A DNA stretch of 64,000 nt. It comes from Roseateles hydrophilus. Lineage in GTDB: Bacteria; Pseudomonadota; Gammaproteobacteria; Burkholderiales; Burkholderiaceae_C. Below are positions 58,152 to 64,000 of this stretch, piece by piece (positions within the stretch are counted from its first letter, which is position 1; every line of letters begins with the position of its first letter). The position numbers and the translations under genes were made by a program. The stretch spans positions 124,001 to 188,000 of the forward strand of contig NZ_JAPPUY010000006.1 of NCBI RefSeq assembly GCF_026712245.1, in the 5' to 3' direction. The notes under the pieces were generated by a model, which worked only from the letters and a program-made list of their open reading frames with translations, did no database searches and was not told the DNA's origin.

Positions 58152-58167
58152 AGCGATTTCTGTGCCT
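58152..58167 (-). promoter_or_regulatory. Putative sigma-54 promoter of the second PEP-CTERM gene
   Basis: On the minus strand AGGCACAGAAATCGCT has -24 GGCAC and -12 GC with exactly ten bases between GG and GC. Transcription would begin near 58141, about 20 bases before the start codon. Confidence 0.6.
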
Positions 58168-58211
58168 GGCTGGAAAAATCCTTTTCGTTCAATGGCTTGT
58201 GTTTAGTGCAT

Positions 58212-58225
58212 CCCTAGTTGTAGGG
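58212..58225. promoter_or_regulatory. Palindrome upstream of the sigma-54 promoter
   Basis: CCCTAGTTGTAGGG is a perfect inverted repeat (5-base arms, 4-base centre), 45 bases upstream of the sigma-54-like promoter at 58152-58167. An enhancer-binding protein site is expected at such a position. No copy is seen upstream of the other PEP-CTERM gene. Confidence 0.4.
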
Positions 58226-58262
58226 GTGGCTGTAAAACAGTGCGACACGCGTGAATCGGGGG

Positions 58263-59320
<1,058 letters not shown>

Positions 59321-59324
<4 letters not shown>

Positions 59325-60202
59325 TCTTCCTTTGCCGACTGGCTGGCACGCCACTCGATGAATTGCTTGATCACCAGCGTCACCAGCGCGAGCAGCGCCA
59401 GCAGCGAGGCCACGGCAAACGCGGCAGCGAACTGGTATTCGTTGTAGAGGATCTCGACGTGCAGCGGCAGCGTGTTGGTCAGGCCGCGGATGTGGCCCGA
59501 CACCACCGACACGGCGCCGAACTCGCCCATGGCCCGCGCGTTGCACAGGATGACGCCGTACAGCAGGCCCCATTTGATGTTGGGCAGCGTGACGCGGCGG
59601 AAGGTCTGCCAGCCGCTGGCGCCCAGCACGGTGGCAGCTTCTTCCTCGTCCTTGCCCTGGGCCTGCATCAGCGGGATCAGCTCGCGGGCGACGAACGGGA
59701 AGGTCACGAACACGGTGGCCAGCACGATGCCCGGCACGGCGAAGATGATCTTCACGTCGTGTTCTTGCAGCCAGGGGCCGAACCAGCCGTTGGCGCCGAA
59801 CACCAGCACGTACATCAGGCCCGCCACGACGGGCGACACCGAGAACGGCAGGTCGATCAGCGTGATCAGGAACTGCTTGCCCGGGAACTCATGCTTGGCG
59901 ATCAGCCAGGCCGCGCTGACGCCGAACACGAGGTTCAACGGCACGGCAATGGCCGCCGCCGTCAGCGTGAGCTTGATGGCCGACAAGGTCTCGGGGTCGG
60001 CCAGTGACGAGAAGTAGAGCTCCCAGCCCTTGCGCAGCGCCTCGGTGAACACCGCGACCAGCGGCAGCAGCAGGAAGATGGCGAAGAAGCCCAGCGCCAG
60101 CGTCAGCAGCGTGAACCGCACCAGCGGCGATTCGCGCGTGGCGGGGTTGTCCTGGTACTTGGCGCGGGCACGGGCCGGCGCGAGATGGAGGGCCGTGCTC
60201 AT
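59321..60202 (-). CDS. cysW: Sulfate ABC transporter permease CysW
   Basis: A 293-residue inner-membrane permease with about six helices. The EAA loop [38 protein letters not shown] couples to Cys[21 protein letters not shown] and [19 protein letters not shown] are family marks. The ATG at 60202 overlaps the cysT stop (ATGA), and its own stop overlaps cysA. Confidence 0.94.
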
Positions 60203-61065
60203 CGTGCACCTCGTTTGCTGGTCCAGGCCTGCAGCCCGTTGATGATGAGCAGCAGCACGAAGCTGACGATCAGCATGACGGCCGCAATGGCGGTGGCGCC
60301 GACGTAGTCGTACTGCTCCAACTTGGAGATGATCATCAGCGGCGTGATCTCGCTGACCATGGGGATGTTGCCGGCGATGAAGATCACCGAGCCGTACTCG
60401 CCCACCGCGCGCGCGAAGGCCAGCGCGAAGCCGGTCAGCAGTGCCGGCAGCAGCGTGGGCAGCACCACGTAGCGGAAGGTCGTCCAGCGCTGCGCGCCCA
60501 GGCTCGCGGCGGCTTCTTCCAGCTCGGTCTCCATGTCCTCCAGCACCGGCTGCACCGTGCGCACGATGAAGGGCAGGCCGATGAAGATCAGCGCCAGCAG
60601 CACGCCCAGCGGCGTGAAGGCGATCTTGAGGCCCTCGGGGCCGAACAGGAAGGCCAGTGCGCCGCCCGGGGCGAACAGCGAGCCAACCCAGCCGTTGGGC
60701 GCATACAGCGCCGTCAGCGCGATGCCGGCGACGGCCGTGGGCAGCGCGAAGGGCAGGTCGATGAGCGCATCGACCAGCTTCTTGCCCGGGAACTCGTAGC
60801 GCACGATGCACCACGCGAGCATCAGCCCGAACACGAGGTTGATGAGCGCGGCGATCAGCGACGCGCCGAAGCTGAGCTTGTACGACGCGACGACGCGCGG
60901 CGACGTGGCCGCGGCCCAGAAGGCGTCGAAACCGTGGCCCGATGACTTCAGGAACACCGCGGCCAGCGGGATCAGCACGATCAGCGACAGGTAGAACAGC
61001 GTGAAGCCCAGCGTCGGCGCGAAGCCGGGGAGCACGCGGCGTCTACCCAGGGAGAAGGAAGCCAT
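60199..61065 (-). CDS. cysT: Sulfate ABC transporter permease CysT (CysU)
   Basis: A 288-residue inner-membrane permease. [23 protein letters not shown] is the first helix, [28 protein letters not shown] a family mark, and [20 protein letters not shown] the EAA coupling loop. The ATG at 61065 follows GGGAGAAGGA. It is the first of three overlapping genes cysT-cysW-cysA; the sulfate-binding gene lies 247 bases upstream. Confidence 0.94.
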   Translation of the reverse strand: MASFSLGRRRVLPGFAPTLGFTLFYLSLIVLIPLAAVFLKSSGHGFDAFWAAATSPRVVASYKLSFGASLIAALINLVFGLMLAWCIVRYEFPGKKLVDALIDLPFALPTAVAGIALTALYAPNGWVGSLFAPGGALAFLFGPEGLKIAFTPLGVLLALIFIGLPFIVRTVQPVLEDMETELEEAAASLGAQRWTTFRYVVLPTLLPALLTGFALAFARAVGEYGSVIFIAGNIPMVSEITPLMIISKLEQYDYVGATAIAAVMLIVSFVLLLIINGLQAWTSKRGAR

Positions 61066-61091
61066 AAATTGATTTATCTGGTGTATTCGGG

Positions 61092-61117
61092 CCGAGCGCC
61101 GGGCCGCCCCAAGCCGG
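61092..61117. repeat. 26-bp dispersed intergenic repeat, copy 1
   Basis: Begins CCGAGCGCCGGG and is identical over 26 bases to 63628-63653. It lies in the gap between the sulfate-binding gene and cysT, inside a GC-rich stretch (61066-61312) that holds no gene and extends the similarity with further C/G runs. Shorter matches are seen near 24257 and 51327. It resembles an intergenic repeat family. Confidence 0.65.
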
Positions 61118-61312
61118 CCCGCGTGGGCGATGTGCGAGCGGGGCACGCCCCGTGAGCATCGCGGTCCCCTCGGGGGCTGAGGCCGGGCACATGGAGCCCA
61201 GTGGGCGCGACGTGCCTGCCGAAGGGCTGCGGCACTGCCGCAGCGCGGTCTGCAGGACCGACCAGACCCGCCCGCGTCCAGCGCGGCGGGCTGGGCGAGG
61301 GGCCAACGGTCC

Positions 61313-62323
61313 TTATCGTTTGATGCTCGCCATCACCTGGTCAAACGAGCCGCCGTCCGCAAAGTGCTGCTTGCTGACCTTGGCCCAGCCGCCCAGCGTC
61401 TGGTCCACCGTGAACAGCTTGATGTTGGCGAAGCGCTGCTGGTGCTTCTTGAAGATGGCCGGGTCGCGCGGGCGGAAGTTGTTCTTGGCGATGATTTCCT
61501 GAGCCTCGGGTGTCCAGTGGAAGTCCAGGTAGGCCTTGGCCAGCGCGGCCGTGCCCTTCTTGGCGGCGACCTTGTCGACCAGCGCGACCGGCGCGTCCGT
61601 CTCGATGGAGATGCTGGGGTTGACCTGCTCGAAGTTGCCCTTGCCGAACTCGTTCTCGATCAGCTCCACCTCGGCCTCGAAGGTGACGAGCACGTCACCG
61701 ATGCCGCGCTGTGTGAAGGTGGTCGTCGCGCCGCGGCCGCCGCCGTCCAGCACGGGCACGTTGGTCAGCACCTTGGTGACCAGCTCGCGCGCCTGGGCCT
61801 CGGTGCCGCCATTGGCGATGACGCTGCCCCAGATGGCCAGGTAGCTGTAGCGGCCGTTGCCCGTCACCTTGGGGTTGGGCAGGATGACCTGCACGCCGGG
61901 GCGGGCCAGGTCGGCCCAGTCCTTGATGCCCTTGGGGTTGCCCTTGCGCACCAGGAAGGTCATGGTCGACGAATAGGGCGCCGCGCCGTTGGGGAAGCGG
62001 CTGCGCCAGTCGGCCGGCGTGAGGCCGCTGCTGGCGAGCTGGTCCACATCGGTGGCCTGGTTCATCGTCACCACGTCGGCTTCCAGGCCGCCGATGACGG
62101 CGCCGATCTGCTTGCTGGAGCCGCCGTGGCTCTGGTTCACGGCGACGGTCACGCCCTTGGCCTTCTGGGCGGCGATGAAGGCCGGATTGATCTGCTTGTA
62201 CAGCTCGCGGGCCACGTCGTACGAGACGTTCAGCAGCGTCGGGTCGGCGGCCAGCGCAGGCAGCGAGGCGGAGGCCGTCAGCAGGGCGAGGGCGGTGCGG
62301 CGGGTCAGCAGGGAGAGGGACAT
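61313..62323 (-). CDS. Sulfate-binding periplasmic protein of the cysTWA operon
   Basis: A 336-residue periplasmic protein, signal peptide ending [65 protein letters not shown] and RGIGDVLVTFEAE are sulfate-binding family segments. Upstream of and on the same strand as cysTWA, it supplies that transporter. It is a paralogue of the protein at 51389-52372, and the two keep the same motif order. Confidence 0.92.
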   Translation of the reverse strand: MSLSLLTRRTALALLTASASLPALAADPTLLNVSYDVARELYKQINPAFIAAQKAKGVTVAVNQSHGGSSKQIGAVIGGLEADVVTMNQATDVDQLASSGLTPADWRSRFPNGAAPYSSTMTFLVRKGNPKGIKDWADLARPGVQVILPNPKVTGNGRYSYLAIWGSVIANGGTEAQARELVTKVLTNVPVLDGGGRGATTTFTQRGIGDVLVTFEAEVELIENEFGKGNFEQVNPSISIETDAPVALVDKVAAKKGTAALAKAYLDFHWTPEAQEIIAKNNFRPRDPAIFKKHQQRFANIKLFTVDQTLGGWAKVSKQHFADGGSFDQVMASIKR

Positions 62324-62368
62324 GTCGTGACCATCGGTGGAAGGAAAGCCGAGAGGGTGCCCCAAGTC

Positions 62369-62408
62369 CCTTATTCGCCAAACGACAGTTTGCTTATTTC
62401 CTTATTCG
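62369..62408. promoter_or_regulatory. Direct repeats in the divergent sbp/histidine kinase promoter region
   Basis: CCTTATTCG occurs at 62369-62377 and 62400-62408, 31 bases apart (about three helical turns), with a related GCTTATTTC between (62392-62400). The AT-rich block stands out from the surroundings. It could hold CysB sites or both promoters. Confidence 0.4.
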
Positions 62409-62451
62409 AAATGCACCAGTCGGTGGCACGTGGTTTGCTGGCCTGTTGCGC

Positions 62452-63621
62452 ATGCCCTTGCCCGTGCCGCCCACGCTGACCGACCCGCCGCTGGCCTCCG
62501 AGGCAGCCCACCGCCGCCTGACGCTGCTGCTGGAAAGCACGGGCGAGGGCATCTTCGGCATCGACATGGCCGGCCGTTGCACCTTTGTGAACCGCGCCGC
62601 CTGCGAGCTGCTCGGCTGGCGCACCGACGAGGTGCTGGGGCGCAACATGCACCAGCTCATCCACCACTCGCGCGAAAGCGGTGCGCACTACCCCGAGTGC
62701 GACTGCCCCATCTTCAACGCCTTCCGCCGCGGCGACCCTTGCCGCATCGCCGACGAGGTGCTGTGGCGGGCCGACGGCAGCGCCTTCCCGGCGGAGTATT
62801 CGAGCTACCCGGTCATCGAGCACGGCGAGGTGCAGGGCGCCGTCGTCACCTTTGTCGACATCTCTGCCCGCCGCCAGGCCGAGGCCGCACTGCGCGCCAG
62901 CCACGACGAGCTGGAGCGGCGCGTGGCTGAGCGCACGGCCGAACTGCGCGAGCTGGCGCATCACCTGGAGGCCGCCCGCGAGGCCGAACGCAAGCGCATC
63001 GCCCGTGAGGTGCACGACGAACTCGGCTCGCTGCTGGTGGCGCTGAAGATGGACATGGGCTGGCTGGCGCGGCGCGTGGGCGACGCGGCCCAGCGCGAGG
63101 CCATGCTGGCCAAGTGCGACCGCATGGGCGGGCTGGTGGACACGGCCGTGGACGCGGTCGGCCGCATCATCACGGACCTGCGCCCCAGCATCCTGGACCA
63201 CCAGGGCCTGTGGGCCGCGCTGGAGTGGCAGGCGCAGGAGTTTCAGCGGGCCGGCAGCGACGAGCGCGAGGTCGATGTCCAGATGCATGTTGCCGCCGAC
63301 GTGATGCCGCCAGAAGGTGGCCTGGCCATCGCCGTGTTCCGCATCTTCCAGGAGGTGCTGTCCAACGTCGCCCGGCATGCGCGCGCGCGCCGGGTTCACA
63401 TCCGCATCGACGTGGACGCGCCGCCCGGACCGGTGCTGTATCTGCAGGTGCGTGATGACGGCGTGGGGGCCACGCCCGCGGCGCTCGCCGATGCGCGCAG
63501 CTACGGCGTGCTGGGCATGCGCGAGCGGGCGGCGCATTTCGGCGGCCGCCTAACCATCGAGAGCCGCCCAGGGCGCGGCACGACGGTGCGGTTGGTGATG
63601 CCCTTGGAGACGCTGCAATGA
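62452..63621 (+). CDS. PAS domain sensor histidine kinase (NarL/DegS type)
   Basis: A 389-residue kinase. A PAS domain (about 20-140) includes LLESTGEGIFGIDMAGRCTFVN and a Cys-rich loop YPECDCPIFNAFRRGDPC that might hold a metal or redox sensor. A coiled coil (about 145-180) precedes the HisKA_3 helix REVHDELGSLLVALK with the phospho-His near residue 188, and an ATPase domain shows EVLSNVARHA (N-box), DDGVG and GVLGMRERA. No membrane segment, so it senses an internal signal. Divergent from the sulfate-binding gene. The response regulator follows 85 bases downstream. Confidence 0.9.
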   Translation: MPLPVPPTLTDPPLASEAAHRRLTLLLESTGEGIFGIDMAGRCTFVNRAACELLGWRTDEVLGRNMHQLIHHSRESGAHYPECDCPIFNAFRRGDPCRIADEVLWRADGSAFPAEYSSYPVIEHGEVQGAVVTFVDISARRQAEAALRASHDELERRVAERTAELRELAHHLEAAREAERKRIAREVHDELGSLLVALKMDMGWLARRVGDAAQREAMLAKCDRMGGLVDTAVDAVGRIITDLRPSILDHQGLWAALEWQAQEFQRAGSDEREVDVQMHVAADVMPPEGGLAIAVFRIFQEVLSNVARHARARRVHIRIDVDAPPGPVLYLQVRDDGVGATPAALADARSYGVLGMRERAAHFGGRLTIESRPGRGTTVRLVMPLETLQ

Positions 63622-63627
63622 CGCGCA

Positions 63628-63653
63628 CCGAGCGCCGGGCCGCCCCAAGCCGG
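63628..63653. repeat. 26-bp dispersed intergenic repeat, copy 2
   Basis: Identical to 61092-61117. It lies just after the kinase stop, in the 85-base gap before the response regulator gene, followed by further GC-rich sequence ending GACGAGGGGAACGC before the ATG. Confidence 0.65.
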
Positions 63654-63706
63654 GCCGCGCTCCGCTCGGGGGACCGGCCGACGTACTCGTCGGACGAGGG
63701 GAACGC

Positions 63707-64000
63707 ATGATCCGCGTGCTGATCTGCGACGACCACCTCATCGTCCGCCAGGGCATCAAGCAGGTGCTGGCCGAGGCTGAGGACATCCGTGTGGTCGGCG
63801 AGGCCGCCAACGGGCCCGAGGCCATCCAGCAGGTGAGGGCGGCGCCGCCGGACGTCGTGCTGCTGGACATCGCGATGCCGCAGCGCGACGGGCTGGACAT
63901 CCTGAAGGCGCTGAAGTCCGAGTTCCCCCGGCTGCCGGTGCTGATGCTCTCCACCTACCCGGACCGCCAGTACGCCGTGCGCAGCCTCAAGCTGGGCGCC
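63707..64000 (+). CDS. LuxR/NarL-type response regulator, 5' part
   Basis: 98 residues to the window end, open. It is a receiver domain: VLICDDHLIVRQGI with the acidic pair, VVLLDIAMPQRDG with the phospho-acceptor Asp near residue 53, MLSTYPDRQYAVRSLKLGA with the conserved Ser and a degenerate Lys region. The sequence pattern DDH-x-x-V-R-x-G is that of NarL-type regulators, so a LuxR DNA-binding domain should follow. It pairs with the kinase just upstream. Start preceded by GAGGGGAA. Confidence 0.9.
   Translation, partial: MIRVLICDDHLIVRQGIKQVLAEAEDIRVVGEAANGPEAIQQVRAAPPDVVLLDIAMPQRDGLDILKALKSEFPRLPVLMLSTYPDRQYAVRSLKLGA

Noticed and set aside
58200-58210. TGTTTAGTGCA upstream of the second PEP-CTERM gene as a LacI operator
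   Set aside because: Half-site only, far from the mannan locus, and expected by chance in an AT-rich promoter.

Overview
The window looks like a chromosomal segment of a high-GC betaproteobacterium of the order Burkholderiales. A member of the Roseateles/Mitsuaria/Rubrivivax group would fit, but this is inferred from gene content and base composition, not from a marker gene. Supporting features are the very GC-rich codon use, a PabB/PabC-type end, RhlE, GluQ, CysTWA, PEP-CTERM proteins with sigma-54-like promoters and an MksFEB condensin operon. I found no rRNA, tRNA, CRISPR array or prophage.

1-2.7 kb: the 3' end of a PabC-type gene, a DEAD-box helicase (rhlE) with a long leader and a repetitive Gly/Arg-rich tail, and a GNAT acetyltransferase. 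2.7-28.2 kb: a large accessory locus for a plant beta-mannan (galacto-/glucomannan). It holds a GH5 endoglycanase, a mannose-isomerase-like AGE enzyme, a two-domain SGNH esterase, a GH2 beta-mannosidase, a TonB-dependent receptor, two tandem tryptophan-halogenase-like flavoproteins, a GH1 beta-glucosidase, a PfkB (fructokinase-like) kinase, a LacI regulator, a GPH sugar transporter and a GH27 alpha-galactosidase. A D-galactose-dehydrogenase-like gene follows further on. One 13-bp palindrome, close to TGTTTAnTAAACA, lies upstream of three of these transcription units, and a half-site sits just before the lacI gene, so the locus reads as one regulon. The inferred flow is: polymer capture and uptake (TonB receptor), deacetylation (SGNH), cleavage (GH5, GH2, GH27, GH1), inner-membrane uptake (GPH), mannose to fructose to fructose-6-phosphate (AGE enzyme, PfkB), and galactose oxidation (Gfo/Idh enzyme).

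24.3-39.7 kb: mostly housekeeping and small regulatory units: an NmrA-like oxidoreductase facing a LysR regulator, a cold-shock/DUF1294 protein, a hydratase, a DODA dioxygenase, a PEP-CTERM protein behind a sigma-54-like promoter, the mksF-mksE-mksB condensin operon plus a thioesterase, a dmlR/dmlA pair, a ParD-like/methionine aminopeptidase operon behind overlapping palindromes, a PilZ protein and a tandem FKBP.

39.7-45.2 kb: a small integron-cassette array without an integrase in the window. Three cassettes are visible, with attC sites. Two of these attC sites are each split at the same position by a nearly identical 1.49-kb IS110/IS1111-type element, which matches the attC-targeting IS1111 group. 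A perfect LexA-type box lies upstream. One more cassette with its own attC sits alone at 16.6-17.06 kb in the opposite orientation.

45.2-64 kb: gluQ with a LysR gene, pirin, a WrbA-like flavoprotein, a DUF1800/DUF1501 pair, two sulfate-binding proteins, a CysB-type regulator, an intradiol dioxygenase, a dienelactone-hydrolase-like protein, a TOBE/Mop protein with a small hydrolase, a second PEP-CTERM protein with a sigma-54-like promoter, the cysTWA sulfate transporter, and a PAS-histidine kinase followed by the start of its likely NarL-type response regulator, cut by the window end.
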